DNA of 64,000 nt from Cyclina sinensis. Lineage: Eukaryota > Mollusca > Bivalvia > Venerida > Veneridae. The notes under the pieces are model-generated. The model was given only the letters and a program-made list of their open reading frames with translations. It had not been told where the DNA came from and did no database searches. The first letter of the stretch is position 1; each line of letters begins with the position of its first letter. The stretch is from NCBI GenBank assembly GCA_012932295.1, contig JAAONU010000003.1:26212361-26276360 (forward strand), written 5' to 3'. Of this stretch, positions 37,901 to 47,762 are shown piece after piece. Made by a program: the position numbers and the translations under genes.

Positions 37901-40900
37901 ATTTAATTGCATGTAAATTGCTGTGTAATGTACTATGTTATTTGCATGTAAGTTTCTGTGTAATGTTCTATTTGATATGCGAGTACGTTTATTTGATATG
38001 TTTGTAAGTTTCTGTTTAATCAGCTGTTTATTTTGCGTGTACGTTTCTGTGTAATGGACTATTTGATATGCGTATAAGTTTATGTGTAATGTACTATTTG
38101 ATATTCCTGTAAGTTTCTGAGTAAGTTTTTCAATAGTTAAATTTGAGTTTAAGTTTCCTTTGCCGTAAACGTTTGTTTTCTAGCATTCTCTTCAAACAAA
38201 GTGCATCCATCAATCCAACAAAGGTTTTGAAAAATAATGTGATTTTAGGGCGCATTGTTTTTTCTGCGAGATACTTAATTGCCATTTTCATAGTCTCAGT
38301 ATCCATTTAATTGTTTAAACTACTTACAAGCCGCCTTGAGTCGATCGTGATACCTGATAAGGGCCTCAAAAGTTCTAAGGTTACGTCTTTGCCTTCAGTT
38401 TATAAGGTTCTATCTTGGGTAGGGGACACCTAGAGCACGTAAAGTGTCCATTGGCAGATGACAGCTTTTAAAGCAACACATTCCTCGCTCCTACCAAGTT
38501 GTGAATAGGTACCAACAATAGTTATTACTTGCTCTTATTGCTGTTGACTGGTTCAATCACGTACTGTGTATCGAGAGCAACAGAGTCATAGTAAGCTTTA
38601 GGCGCTTTCTGGTAGTCGAGTTTTCACAAATCAAAGAAAATTTAAGATATCAAGTGAAACACTTTATTCAAGTAAGCTATTATCTTTATAGAGTGATTTA
38701 ACAAGGTTTGAGAAAAGGGGACGTTGGCCAACTACAAATGGATTGCAGCCACCAGATATTCCTGTTTGTGGATTTGATGGTGAAAAATGCGAAGAAAAAC
38801 AATACAACGGTGTGTATGTTTTAAACTTTGTTTAACACTTCTTAAAGAACTTTATAATAGAGTTAAAATGAAAATATCATTTTCGAGAAAACTAAAGTGC
38901 GATGAAAAAAGAATGAATGGTTGGATTGTTATAACCATATTTCTATTATTCTGTTTATTGCATAAAGTTTGTATTTCAAAGTGATTGATGGATTAATTTA
39001 CATTACATTTACACTTTGTTTTACTAATTGCATGCATTACATGCATTAGATAAATAAAGTGTGTTTTAAGCAGCGGTAAAATTTTGACAGCTAGTAGCGT
39101 CTATTTATAGTTTTTAACGTGCCGCTTGTCACGGGGACAGAAAAATAATTTTTCACATTTTGCGCGTTGTTTTTACTTTCAAGGACACATGTAAAAATGT
39201 TAATTAAGACAATTTTTTGAGTGACCAAACAAAACATTGATACTAGCATTCTGTAGTTTTTCCAATGAGGATTGTGAATCTTGTTCACATTCTATTAAAA
39301 ATATGCATTCTATAAAAAAGATGCATTCGATTAAAAAGGTGCATTCTATTAAAAAATATGAACTTTTTGACATTCAGATCGAGACTAAGCTGTCCTTGAA
39401 ATTTAAGGTTGACTTTCTAGCTGATTTTGATTCTGAGGTCCATTTGATTCTTAACATTCAAAACCATTGTCTTATTTTTTTCAATCTGTAGACGTTAATT
39501 TGAACATAGCCCAACATAAAAACTGTGTCTTTGAGGCTATGTATATATCTTACCATTGTGTCTTGTATATTTACAGACACCTATAACAGCACAATAATCG
39601 GAGCGTCGGTCTCAGCTTCTGTTGTCCTGGTTCTTGCGATCGTGGTTCACATGATGCTTAGGTATGTATGTTGTTTTTATCCAGCAAGTCAAAAGTAGTG
39701 TCAAAAGGCGACCAAGAGAGAGTACATGCTTTATGAAATGAACGAAGCGTTGGAAGTTTCTAATTTGTTCATACTTGAAAAAAAATTTTTTCATGTTTTT
39801 TTCGTAACGCGATGATGATACTTTTAATACTGAGTAAAGTGTCTGAACTACACATATTTCAGTGTCTTCGGCTGATCAAGTAAAGAGACACACATTAATT
39901 AAAGTTCGGATTTTCCTAACTTAAAAAAGGTGGTGTAAATAATAATTGACGTAGATCTGTTAATGATTTTCACAAATTGTTTGATGTCAATTGACAAAGC
40001 CAGGGATCCCTGTTTTTACTGTGCTGTGACACTATTACTCATTTCAATGTATATAACTTGGCTAGGGTTTAAAATGCAGCCTATAACTGGATTCGAACTT
40101 CGGATCATTTGCTTTCCGTGTTGTCGCTCTACCAAATAAGTTTTAGAAGATACTGCTACATATATGATAGGTTAATGGTAAACAAAATGTTATAACCTGC
40201 TTTCATTTAACACATGTTAAACCGAAGTCCAATGTATTGGTGCTATACACTCAATACGTATAAGAACCAGAACTATATTTTGGAGTAGGATGCTTTATGT
40301 ATTTTCATCCCTCCACCCACAACCTAAAATAATTAAATTATTTAGGGGCTTAGGTCATATGGGTAACCGGTACCGACAGTAAATTAACTCAAATATCAGT
40401 AAGGCTTATAACGTATGTTAACCCTATTAAAACTTAAATTCACAACGTAAAATTTGTTAAATTCACAACGTAAAATTTGTTGATGATAAATTATTTTGCA
40501 TTTTAGTTTCTATTACTCGCACATGAGACAAGATAAATGCATTATCTTGGAAATGGAGTAAATGTTGCTGTCAGAAATAAAATGTTTTCTTTCAAGTTGA
40601 CTGGCAGCAAAAAATAAAATTTAACATAATTAGATACAAAAGGCATTTAGTACATGACTAGTTTAGACTAGTTAATTAACGACATGGTTTTTAAACTTGT
40701 GTTAATTTTAATGGATAAACTTTATTCATATTAGACATATTTTTACGTTCGAGTTGAGACGTTGTTTAGATTTAAGTGAATGAGGACGCAAGTGATATAA
40801 CTTTCTATACAAGGCGGCTGATGAAAATATTATTGTAGAAATTTGAGAGTTGTAATATGCGTCACTTTATAACTCGCCTGTATGTAAATGTTTGGATTAA

Positions 40901-43900
40901 AAATTTCTCCCTACCCTTTAGTTCAATAAAAGTATCTATCATCAGATCATGGTTGAAAAACAGCAACCGGGAAGACACAAATGTATCTGCTAGTAATGCT
41001 GGAAATTCAAAGTTCACATTCCTTTATTCCAATAATAAACTGTGTAAAACCTTAAATAATAATAATAAAAAATAGACTTTAGTAAATTTGGTAAAAGATT
41101 ATTATAAAATTTCAAACCCTACACCATTTACAGACAATGCGTTTCTAATTAAACTGGAATAAAAAGAACGTTTTGAAAATGTTTTATAACACCAGTGTTC
41201 CTTTTGATAATGTTTTATATTCTTTTGATAATTTTTCATAAGCCATAATGAATTTTCAGCTATCAATATGCAGCATTTGGCAAATACGAGTACCATGCCA
41301 ATATCTAAAGCGCAAAGATTTTCATGGACTAACGGAAAAGGGGATAGTTCAGTGCTGATTGGTGAAATAACCAGTGTGCTGTTACATATATGCAAAAACA
41401 TCTCTGAAAATGACAGACGGGCAATCCCTGCAAGTAGAGTCCGTTGCTATTGGATGTTGAACCCAACATTTGATTATTTTAAAAGGCAGTTCAAATGTGT
41501 AGCCGAACGCTATGTGATAAACCGAATGAATAGTTACAATTATTTCGTTGGTTAATGGGCACAAGTTGTCAAAATATGTGGCATTTTAAAGCGCTTATAA
41601 GACTGTCGACTTAAGAATCATATGAAATGCAATTGTTACTTTAATTTTCATTACATTCAAACGAGCATTCATTTATTAATGTTTTTAATTATCGTTTCAT
41701 GATTCCTTTCCCTCTACAGACGCTACCGAAGACAGATGACCTTACAGAGTATGCTATGGCAAGTTAGATTTGACGAGATAGACTTTGTAACGGCTTGGAT
41801 GTGCGGAAGTCTTCGGGTAAATACGTTAGTCTCTAAAAACTATGTTTTGTGTATGGAAGATTATATGCTTAAATGTGATTGGTTTTTAATTTGAAAGTTC
41901 TTTCCTTCTACAATTTAAGAAGCTGTTAATTGACATGCAACAATTATGTTGCAGAAATATTTATTAATCTGACATTTTGTATAAGTACAAAATTAGATTT
42001 CCTTCTTTTAATTTTTCAGAGTAGTTTCAGAAATTTAAGGAAGCCCTCCTCAAAGACTCTAAAACGCAGACGATATAACGTGGCGGAGAAGGAAATTCAC
42101 CAAGTTAAAGATATCAAAAATATGGCGGAAAGTACAAAGAACGGATCGCCCGAATTTCATCATCTGAAATCAATCGATGCTAGCGCAATGTTCGGCTCAG
42201 TGGCCTTTGTAAGAGGTGGGTATTCTTTGTGCAGACGACAATTGTGTACAGCTTATAACAAAAATATTTAATAACAACAGCCGATTTGATTGATGCAGAA
42301 TATTGATGTACTCTAAGTCAGAATATTATGTTTGTTTATCTTTCATGTTATTAAAAAAACTTTTTTCTTGCAATTACATCAATCTAACGAAAGAACAGAC
42401 TGTTAAAAACGTAAAATACCGTATATTTCTGTGTCTAGATATACATACATACAGCCGACTCATTGAGCTTATACTCAAGAACTTTAAAAATTGTCTTACC
42501 TTTTTTTACTTCTCATTAACAATGTCTCGCCTTCAAACTGATTCCCCATGACAGGTAACGGACTTCAGATAGAATTCATATAAAACTGACATTTTACACT
42601 CTTTTTTTCTATTTTAAGGAAACTTAGCGTCTGTGAAGAAAATTCAAAAGGTGAATTTCAGCTTGACAAAGCGTGTACTACAAGAATTAAACCAGGTAGT
42701 TGTTTTCTTTATTAGCTGTTCAAATTACACGTACAAAACTTTTGCAAAGAAAATATGTATAAAAATTAAATTTCCTTCAGGTACTGTTTTAAAAAGGTAT
42801 TTGGTATAACGAAGGGTAGGCTTAAGTTTAAGCTTAATTTGAAAATTTACTTGTACTTTCATTTCTATTACATTGAATTTTAGAATACTTAGTCTATATC
42901 AGATTTGAATATAGTTGCATGGTACACGTTTGCCCTTATGTGATGGTGGTGCAGCTGAAAATGATGATGATTGATGGTAGTGGTGATGCTGATATGATAA
43001 CTATAAGTATTGTTATTATTATTTCGAAGAGTAAGGATTTTTTACAGAAATATTAACCATACATTCGCTCAAATCACAGTTGATGGAAATGAAACATCAA
43101 AACACGTGCGCATTTGTTGGCGCATGTATAGAGCCTAATCGTGCACTGTTGCTATGGGAATATTGTGCTAAGGGAAGTTTACAAGACGTTATCTGGAACC
43201 AAAATATTAAACTGGACCACATGTTTATGTTTGCCCTAAGTCATGACGTCGCAAAGGTCAGTTTGATTTTTTTCATTTCAAATGAAAAAAAAATAATTAG
43301 ATCTAATCTTACTTTTTAAAGTGAATTTGCAGATACAGTTAGATCAGTATTATTTAAGGTCACAATGTTGTCTTGTCAAGGTACATATTTAGTTTTACCT
43401 CAGACGCTTCATTGGCACATTCTTAAGTCAATAGTTTTATAGTAATACTAATTTGCAGATACAATAAACTAAGTTTTGCAAGATTTGCTTAAATCAGTTA
43501 CGAACACAATCAAATAAAATAAACTTTCACTCACAGGCGCTCGAATACATTCACAAGAGTCAAATACATTATCATGGTAATCTGAAAAGCACAAACTGCG
43601 TGGTTGATAGCCGCTGGACATGTAAACTGACAGATTTTGGTGTGCCAACTATTCGAGAAATGGAGAAAGTTGATACACAACAAGCAAATGAAGAAATACA
43701 GTGTGAAAGTGAGTATTTTCGGTTTGTAGGACAATTTTTAACTACTTCTGGTGCAAAAAACTCTTTGTTCTGTGCAACAGACCTTTTATTACCTGCGCGG
43801 TCTTTAAAATTTGACAAGACATCCCAAGGGCTCAATAAAGTATCTTTAATTTAGTTTCTTTTTTAGTTTTTGTTAGTTTCTTTTTTCAGAAAGGGCTCTT

Positions 43901-46900
43901 AAAGTATAGATTGCATTTTTGCTCAAAGTAACGCTAAACCTATGCAGTTTTCATTTATGTAGCTTTTTCCTATGGTATAAATTGATAAATTTGTTTTGAC
44001 CCTTCTTATATGCTGTTTTAATTTATTTTTAGAATTACTATGGACTGCTCCTGAATGTTTGCGTGAAGAGAAAGACAAAACAGTAGACAAACAAAAGGCG
44101 GACATTTTTGCGATTGGAGTTATATTCAAAGAAATATTCACCCGGTCTGCACCTTACACTGAATACCCCTTCCTTGTAGCAAATGGTATGTAAATTGAAA
44201 TACATTTTCTTTATTCTTAAACACAAGTATCGTTGAGAACTTAAAGAATACTTGATTTAAGAGGGGACATTTGCGTATCATTTTCATGAAAATATTTTTA
44301 TAATATTCATAGTTCCGCTTTACCGACTACTTTGATTATTAAAAGATCACATGAAAATCTGAAATCAGCACTAAAATGTAAATTTTAGAACAAATAGGTT
44401 CGTTTCTTTAGACTGATTCTGTATGAAGACCACTTTTTGTTTGGTCATATTAACAGAATTCACTGTACTGTACTAACCTGTTTACGTATAATTAGTTAGT
44501 TTAAACTAAATTAGCTATAATTATGGCTTGGCTTTTTAATCTTCTTTGTTATCTTTTTTCCAAATAATGTTTATCTTTTAAAACATTGTAAGTATCAGCG
44601 TAAGTGATTTAGTTTCGAGTATTTTTCAATAAAGATTTTCCATAGGTAAATCTAACTTCAATATCAGGACAGAATATTCCAGGAAAAACAATAATATCCA
44701 TGTCCTTGTATATCATCAAACATCTCTGTGATAAAACTATAAAAGCAACAATTGTTAATTCCGATCCTAGAACTTGTATTTGTTTAGGAAATCTATACAA
44801 ACTATTTGAATTTTCATATATACTTTTGTAATTTGTTTCAGAAATTATTGACAAAATCAAGTGTCCAGTGAAAGGGGAGAAAGAATTTCGTCCAATGTTA
44901 TCACTACAACTTCGGCAACATTCAGATCTGGTTTCCCTTATAACAGATTGCTGGAACGAGGACCCGTCGGCGAGGCCAACAGCAACACGTGTAGTTAAAC
45001 TCCTGAATAAAATAAGTCCACAGTAAGTTTTTACATGACCATCTTCAATGTGTATCATGCTTTTTTTAACTCGATAATTACTGTTCTGATTTTCAAATGT
45101 TTTGTTTTTGTTTCACGCCTGAACAATTTTATATCTTGCAACTACATGTCAATATACCTTTTGACGATTTCCAGCAAACTGAAAAAGAAAAAACGAATGA
45201 TCTGTCAATGAAAAATAAAACAAAAATAATTTAGACCTAGGGGACACAATTAAACTTGTAGAAGTGATTCAAAGGAATAATTTAATAAAAACAAAAATGG
45301 TTACGGTGTTTATAAGTTCGCTTTCGTGCAATAAACATGTAATTAAAACTGTAATCTAGAGGAATGGAAAGCTGTGTTTCAATACTAAAATATTTGATAA
45401 ATAAATTTAGGAATTTGTCCATGATTGACAATATGATAGTAATGTTGGAAAAGTACGCCAACCATCTGGAAGAACTTGTGGCTGAAAGAACCAGTGAGTT
45501 AGACGCAGAGAAAGCCAAGACAGAAAACTTACTTTACAGAATGCTTCCTCAGTAAGTACAATAATACTTCAAGAACCTTTTTGCAGAACTCAAACAATAC
45601 TGCATTTAAATTATAAATGATTCCCATTTCTTGTTTCAAAAGAAACGATATCACTTGTATACAAGGCTGAAGTTCATGGAGAATTCAGCATATTTAATGG
45701 ACACTTCAGGAATGATCACCCTTAAAAATCTAGACATTAATTAAGACTTCACATTTGACAACAAGAATGATCAGATAGGTTTGCCAGAAAGACCACATTT
45801 AAGGGATGATAATTAGTTCGGATGGCTGCATATGGCTTTTACTATGTCAAAATGATAACGCTGCTTTTTTCTAGAACGGTTGCTGAGGAACTGAAACTAG
45901 GTCGTCCAATCAAAGCTGAACATTTCGATGACGTCACACTTTACTTTTCTGACATAGTAGGATTCACGTCAATATGCGCTAGCAGTACACCTATCGAAGT
46001 CGTAAATCTTCTAAACAGCTTGTATACCTTATTTGATGCCATAATAACAAGATATGATGTTTACAAGGTAAGAACTCAGTGCATCATCCTGTTTGAATTG
46101 TAATTAAAATTGATGCGGAAAACAACTCTACCGACATACACGCCATGCATAATGAAAATATTTATTGCATTTTGGCCATCAAAATTTAGTAATTGCATTT
46201 TGGCCATCAAAATTTGGTAATTGCATTTTGGCCATCAAAATTTGGTAATTGTTTAGATATTGGGGAGTTCTGTTACTATTTAATCAAAATCGACAGCAGG
46301 TGACAGACCATATGACATTTGGAGCATTTTTGAGTGATATGATAAGCTGCTGTGACGAACCCAATGGCTATAAGTAAACTTAGAATCTGACTACTAAGAT
46401 ACTATTTAAAATGGGAATTCAACTAAACCAGCAGCCATCTTTATGTTTAAGGTCGAAACTATTGGAGACGCTTATATGATTGCCAGCGGCTTACCTAAAC
46501 GGAATGGCAAACGTCACATACAGGAAGTAGCTGATTGTGCGCTGGATATACTTGCATCCGTCTCAACGTTCTGTATCCCTCACCAACCCGACCAGAAAGT
46601 GAGGATACGAATAGGTATGAACTTTTATAAAACACATCTGTAATAACAAATGACATATGTTATTGTAATAACGTTTTTCTCATTTTGATTTTGAAAACAT
46701 TTTTTATTACAATAAGTCCAAGAAAAACAATTCGAAAATGAAAAATCTTTATAAATAAATTTTCTTTTGAATAGGTTTGTTATTTTTAATCTATGTTTTT
46801 ACAAGGATTTATTATTATCAAAACAGTAAGGAATAGATGAGATCATATTAAAAAAATATATAAAAATGAATGATTTTTTGGAAGAGTTTTTGGTAAAAAG

Positions 46901-47762
46901 TGAAACAGGTTGCATGTGAAAAATAAAAGTTTAAAACGAAAACTGACCTTCAAAGCGACCGCTACGACAAAACTTAACCAGCCTACAATAAACGACCTAC
47001 ATGTCATTTGTATTTCAGGAATACATACAGGACCAGTGGTGGCAGGTGTGGTGGGATTGGCTATGCCGAGGTACTGCCTGTTTGGAGACACTGTAAACAC
47101 GGCGTCAAGAATGGAGTCGACCGGACTTCGTGAGTATCATTTAACTTTTCTCAAGGAGTTTGTCGGTATGGTCTAGTTGTAGTGATATGTTTTCAGCATA
47201 ACATTCTTAAAATTAAAAAATAAACTTGTGTCATCTTCACAGAAAAAAAGCATTATTTTTCCATAAAATAATCATAAAGGTACATTGATTATTATTTGTT
47301 GATTTTTTAGCTTTGCGGATACATCTAAGTTTGACGTCCAGAGACGCCTTAGTACAATACCCCGGTTACAACCTTGTTTGTAGGGGCGAGATCCCTGTTA
47401 AGGGTAAGGGACACATGAAAACCTACTTCCTCTGTGGTAAAGATGGATTTAAGAAAGAACTTCCCAAATGTGAAGAAAGTAGTAGTCAACATGAATCGCG
47501 AATATCACAGACGTCAATAAACTCGATGATGTCACTAGTTTCGTCACCATCTTCGTCATCATTCTACTTGCCTACATGTGTATCATCACCAAAAATGTCT
47601 CAAGCATCAAACATTTCAAATATGTCACGTTCTACGCAACTGACTAACCTCTCAGTTGATTCAATAAACGAGAATGAAGTGTCAGTTAACACTCGGGGTA
47701 CTGACATAGATGAGAAATTTAAGCCAAAACAAACGAGCGTATTGGAGGTCACGTGTTTGTGA
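19699..47762 (+). CDS. Receptor-type (membrane) guanylate cyclase, 23 exons
   Basis: Converts GTP to cGMP, presumably when an extracellular ligand binds. Exons: 19699-19997, 27385-27494, 29621-29755, 33853-34066, 35089-35195, 35797-35904, 36268-36378, 36787-36925, 37520-37662, 38692-38809, 39577-39661, 41720-41816, 42020-42215, 42619-42695, 43080-43256, 43537-43708, 44033-44185, 44842-45022, 45411-45551, 45875-46067, 46452-46614, 47019-47129, 47311-47762. The sum is 3,682 nt, that is 1,226 codons plus stop plus one surplus base (extra T in exon 4, 33,888-33,889). Layout by residue: signal peptide 1-22; ligand-binding domain to ~490; membrane helix ~501-520; kinase-homology domain ~540-870 (LLWTAPE, DFG kept, HRD replaced by HGN); signalling helix ~885-915 ([13 protein letters not shown]); cyclase domain ~925-1100; Ser-rich tail. 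The catalytic domain keeps metal Asp ([17 protein letters not shown]), guanine-selecting Glu and Cys (VETIGD, RYCLFGD) and Asn/Arg of NTASR. If the frameshift is real, the allele yields a truncated extracellular fragment. Confidence 0.93.
20308..20387 (+). pseudogene. 80-nt fragment of cyclase exon 4 inside intron 1
   Basis: Has the 'gcttttccag' acceptor followed by [20 protein letters not shown] and DKQAPYE, then abruptly becomes unrelated ('tcacttttttacc') with no donor. Near-identical to exon 4 at 33,853 but without the extra T. Its acceptor phase does not fit exon 1's donor. It is a third copy of the same exon start in this window. Confidence 0.9.
20388..25165. other. Intron 1 of guanylate cyclase, first part
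   Basis: AT-rich intron sequence. An open frame of 145 codons at 21,022-21,459 and smaller ones have no recognisable domain and no splice-consistent phase, so I do not call them. Short (GA)n at 22,926-22,944 and (GTT)n near 23,720-23,742 are present. Confidence 0.5.
25170..25306. repeat. Fold-back hairpin repeat (MITE-like)
   Basis: Near-perfect inverted arms of about 43 nt: 'aataacacacatcagcgacg' through 'gatattgacaaccc' on the left, and 'gggttgtcaatatcctctat' through 'gctgatgtgtgttatt' on the right. The arms enclose a second palindrome ('taacacccgaggcgatagcc' to 'gagggtgtta'). A related half ('acaataacacccggagggtt') recurs at about 25,474. Transcribed, this would form a very stable stem. 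Confidence 0.88.
26175..27275 (+). repeat. Dispersed bivalve repeat with internal ~115-120-bp units
   Basis: Begins 'tatgcccgacggggcatatt', has a 'gtccgtccgtgtgtccgtct' run, then about five diverged units each containing 'acttcaaa', 'gatgacccc', 'ggggtcagta' and 'caaaggtcaaggtcacagtg', and ends near 'cgatcatataatgctccgcc'. An inverted partial copy lies at 62,220-62,585. It lies wholly in intron 1. Confidence 0.85.
27385..27494 (+). CDS. Guanylate cyclase exon 2
   Basis: Acceptor 'tttcag', donor 'gttagt'. Reads [20 protein letters not shown] and [13 protein letters not shown], the conserved 'VxxIxGPxC' segment of the ligand-binding domain. Phases 2 in and 1 out fit both neighbours. Confidence 0.93.
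27698..27790 (+). repeat. Truncated terminus of the 'tatgcccc' dispersed repeat
   Basis: 'tatgcccccggagagtggca' followed by 'tcatccgtccgtttcatctt' resembles the left end of the repeat at 26,175 but lacks the tandem units. It creates a spurious open frame. Confidence 0.6.
29621..29755 (+). CDS. Guanylate cyclase exon 3
   Basis: Acceptor 'ttacccag', donor 'gtaagt'. Reads [20 protein letters not shown] and [14 protein letters not shown], matching the receptor-cyclase pattern of a 'Y.T.VR..GP' strand. Phase 1 in and out. Confidence 0.93.
31245..31330. repeat. Two-unit remnant of the 35-bp satellite (intron 3)
   Basis: 'tatataaagacatgatgggt' and 'tatataaagacttgatgggt', equivalent in position to the ~18-unit array at 2,515. 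It marks the left end of the region duplicated as block A. Confidence 0.8.
31487..32240. repeat. Inverted repeat pair, ~115-bp arms, intron 3
   Basis: 31,487-31,605 ('caagaggactgactgcagac', 'gggtagctaatgtacagaaa', 'cgaccgaacatttagcatcg') reappears reverse-complemented at 32,124-32,240 ('cgatgctaaatgttcaggtc', 'tttctgtacattagctaccc', 'gtctgcagtcagtcctcttg') with only a few differences. Neither arm exists in the paralogous block A, so both entered or were retained only here. Confidence 0.85.
33853..34066 (+). CDS. Guanylate cyclase exon 4, carrying a +1 frameshift
   Basis: Acceptor 'ttttccag', donor 'gtatgt'; 214 nt where the neighbouring phases need 213. The frame is correct through [10 protein letters not shown], breaks at 'tctccttggcac' (extra T at 33,888 or 33,889), and from there the conserved reading [20 protein letters not shown]...[12 protein letters not shown] continues in the next frame, which is also the frame demanded by exon 5. 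Both relic copies of this exon (5283, 20308) read 'tctcctggcac'. No alternative acceptor or donor nearby restores the frame. Confidence 0.9.
35089..35195 (+). CDS. Guanylate cyclase exon 5
   Basis: Acceptor 'gatttcag', donor 'gtgagt'. Reads [20 protein letters not shown] then [16 protein letters not shown], the second-lobe strand and helix of the ligand-binding domain. Phase 1 in, 0 out. Confidence 0.93.
35330..35475 (+). repeat. Possible tRNA-derived SINE fragment (intron 5)
   Basis: 'cagtggtttgattcccacca' is close to a Pol III B box (GGTTCGANTCC) and is followed by 'tagtcagtgactacccactt'. A weak A-box-like stretch precedes it. The 3' body is not defined. Confidence 0.35.
35797..35904 (+). 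CDS. Guanylate cyclase exon 6
   Basis: Acceptor 'ttcttag', donor 'gtaagt'. Reads [20 protein letters not shown] then [16 protein letters not shown]. Phase 0 both sides, 36 codons. Confidence 0.92.
36268..36378 (+). CDS. Guanylate cyclase exon 7
   Basis: Acceptor 'ctttcag', donor 'gtaaga'. Reads [20 protein letters not shown] through [12 protein letters not shown], with likely N-glycosylation sites (NFT, NGT). Phase 0 both sides, 37 codons. Confidence 0.92.
36787..36925 (+). CDS. Guanylate cyclase exon 8
   Basis: Acceptor 'tttgcag', donor 'gtaaat'. Reads [20 protein letters not shown], the 'YDAV..YA..L' helix of receptor cyclases, then [20 protein letters not shown]. Phase 0 in, 1 out. Confidence 0.93.
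37520..37662 (+). CDS. Guanylate cyclase exon 9
   Basis: Acceptor 'attgtag', donor 'gtaagt'. Reads [20 protein letters not shown], the 'F.G..G.V..D..G.R...Y' segment of the domain, then [20 protein letters not shown]. Phase 1 in, 0 out. Confidence 0.93.
37665..38130. repeat. Degenerate tandem array in intron 9
   Basis: Short units around 'gcgtgtaagtttctgtgtaa' repeat roughly every 40-45 bp, and a higher-order 108-bp segment is duplicated ('tttagtttgcatataagttt' at 37,721 and again at 37,829). It lies between exons 9 and 10. Confidence 0.8.
38692..38809 (+). CDS. Guanylate cyclase exon 10
   Basis: Acceptor 'tttatag', donor 'gtgtgt' (weak). Reads [20 protein letters not shown] then [19 protein letters not shown]: the 'PPDxPxCGFxGxxC' juxtamembrane signature of receptor cyclases with its cysteine pair. 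Phase 0 in, 1 out. Confidence 0.94.
39290..39362. repeat. Short 17-18-bp tandem repeat in intron 10
   Basis: Four copies of a 'cattctattaaaaa(g/t)atg' type unit. The equivalent position in block A has a single unit. Confidence 0.75.
39577..39661 (+). CDS. Guanylate cyclase exon 11: transmembrane helix
   Basis: Acceptor 'tttacag', donor 'gtatgt'. Reads [20 protein letters not shown] then IVVHMMLR, a single hydrophobic helix flanked by an N-glycosylation site outside and Arg-rich sequence inside. Phase 1 in, 2 out. The dead copy at 7432 has TGA where this exon has TCA. Confidence 0.94.
40089..40140 (-). repeat. tRNA-derived SINE head in intron 11
   Basis: Reverse complement: 'ttggtagagcgacaacacgg' then 'gaagttcgaatcc', a good A-box and B-box pair at tRNA-like spacing. 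Shared with 7,931-7,985, so it predates the duplication. It is not a functional tRNA: no 3' acceptor strand. Confidence 0.6.
41720..41816 (+). CDS. Guanylate cyclase exon 12
   Basis: Acceptor 'cctctacag', donor 'gtaaat'. Reads [20 protein letters not shown] then [13 protein letters not shown], the cytosolic juxtamembrane stretch leading into the kinase-homology domain ('L...W.V...DI'). Phase 2 in, 0 out. Confidence 0.93.
42020..42215 (+). CDS. Guanylate cyclase exon 13: start of kinase-homology domain
   Basis: Acceptor 'tttttcag', donor 'gtgggt'. Basic and Ser/Lys-rich N-part, then [10 protein letters not shown], equivalent to the Gly-rich loop area of kinases. Phase 0 in, 1 out. Confidence 0.9.
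42619..42695 (+). CDS. Guanylate cyclase exon 14
   Basis: Acceptor 'attttaag' (weak pyrimidine tract), donor 'gtagtt'. Reads [20 protein letters not shown] and LQELNQ; VKKI sits where the kinase ATP-binding lysine falls. Phase 1 in, 0 out. Confidence 0.9.
43080..43256 (+). CDS. Guanylate cyclase exon 15: kinase-homology N-lobe end and hinge
   Basis: Acceptor 'atcacag', donor 'gtcagt'. Reads [20 protein letters not shown] then [16 protein letters not shown], the 'H.N...F.GAC' and 'EYC..GSLQD' hallmarks of receptor cyclases. 59 codons, phase 0 both sides. Confidence 0.95.
43537..43708 (+). CDS. Guanylate cyclase exon 16: pseudokinase catalytic-loop region
   Basis: Acceptor 'actcacag', donor 'gtgagt'. 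Reads [37 protein letters not shown]. The kinase HRD is HGN (no catalytic Asp) while DFG is kept, as in known receptor cyclases, so this domain is regulatory and not a kinase. Phase 0 in, 1 out. Confidence 0.95.
44033..44185 (+). CDS. Guanylate cyclase exon 17
   Basis: Acceptor 'tttttag', donor 'gtatgt'. Reads [20 protein letters not shown] then [20 protein letters not shown], the 'LWTAPE...D.YS.G...EI..R..P' block of the domain. Phase 1 both sides. Confidence 0.95.
44842..45022 (+). CDS. Guanylate cyclase exon 18: end of kinase-homology domain
   Basis: Acceptor 'gtttcag', donor 'gtaagt'. Reads [20 protein letters not shown], then [20 protein letters not shown], the 'CW.E.P..RP' C-lobe motif. 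Phase 1 in, 2 out. Confidence 0.95.
45411..45551 (+). CDS. Guanylate cyclase exon 19: signalling-helix coiled coil
   Basis: I chose the acceptor 'aaatttag' at 45,410 because it gives [49 protein letters not shown], matching the '.NLMDNM...LE.YA..LE..V.ERT' dimerisation helix seen across this family. An AG at 45,357-45,358 would add residues with no family match. Donor 'gtaagt', phase 2 both sides. Confidence 0.9.
45875..46067 (+). CDS. Guanylate cyclase exon 20: catalytic domain N-part
   Basis: Acceptor 'tttctag', donor 'gtaaga'. Reads [20 protein letters not shown] then [20 protein letters not shown], carrying the first metal-binding Asp, and [20 protein letters not shown]. Phase 2 in, 0 out. 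Confidence 0.96.
46164..46247. repeat. Three tandem copies of a 28-bp unit in intron 20
   Basis: 'attgcattttggccatcaaa' plus 'atttggta' starts at 46,164, 46,192 and 46,220 with one or two mismatches. Confidence 0.9.
46452..46614 (+). CDS. Guanylate cyclase exon 21: catalytic core
   Basis: Acceptor 'tgtttaag' (weak), donor 'gtatga'. Reads [20 protein letters not shown]: the Glu that selects guanine and the second metal-binding Asp. Then [20 protein letters not shown] and VRIRIG. Phase 0 in, 1 out. Confidence 0.96.
47019..47129 (+). CDS. Guanylate cyclase exon 22: catalytic core
   Basis: Acceptor 'tatttcag', donor 'gtgagt'. Reads [20 protein letters not shown] then [17 protein letters not shown], with the guanine-selecting Cys and the Asn and Arg used in catalysis. 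Phase 1 both sides. Confidence 0.97.
47311..47762 (+). CDS. Guanylate cyclase last exon: catalytic domain end and Ser-rich tail
   Basis: Acceptor 'ttttttag', stop TGA 47,760-47,762. Reads [20 protein letters not shown], then [20 protein letters not shown] (end of cyclase domain), followed by about 115 residues rich in Ser/Thr with no domain, possibly phosphorylated. Phase 1 in. Confidence 0.95.

Noticed and set aside
40089..40140. A tRNA gene
   Set aside because: Only the A-box and B-box half is tRNA-like, with no paired acceptor stem. It is shared by both duplicate blocks and fits a SINE head better.
41268..41555. 95-codon open frame in cyclase intron 11
   Set aside because: No domain, and it lies between two well-supported exons with matching phases, so it is not needed in the transcript.
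45358..45410. Earlier acceptor for cyclase exon 19 (adds [16 protein letters not shown]...)
   Set aside because: The later acceptor gives the conserved receptor-cyclase helix start (NLSMIDNM) in phase; the extra residues match nothing in the family.
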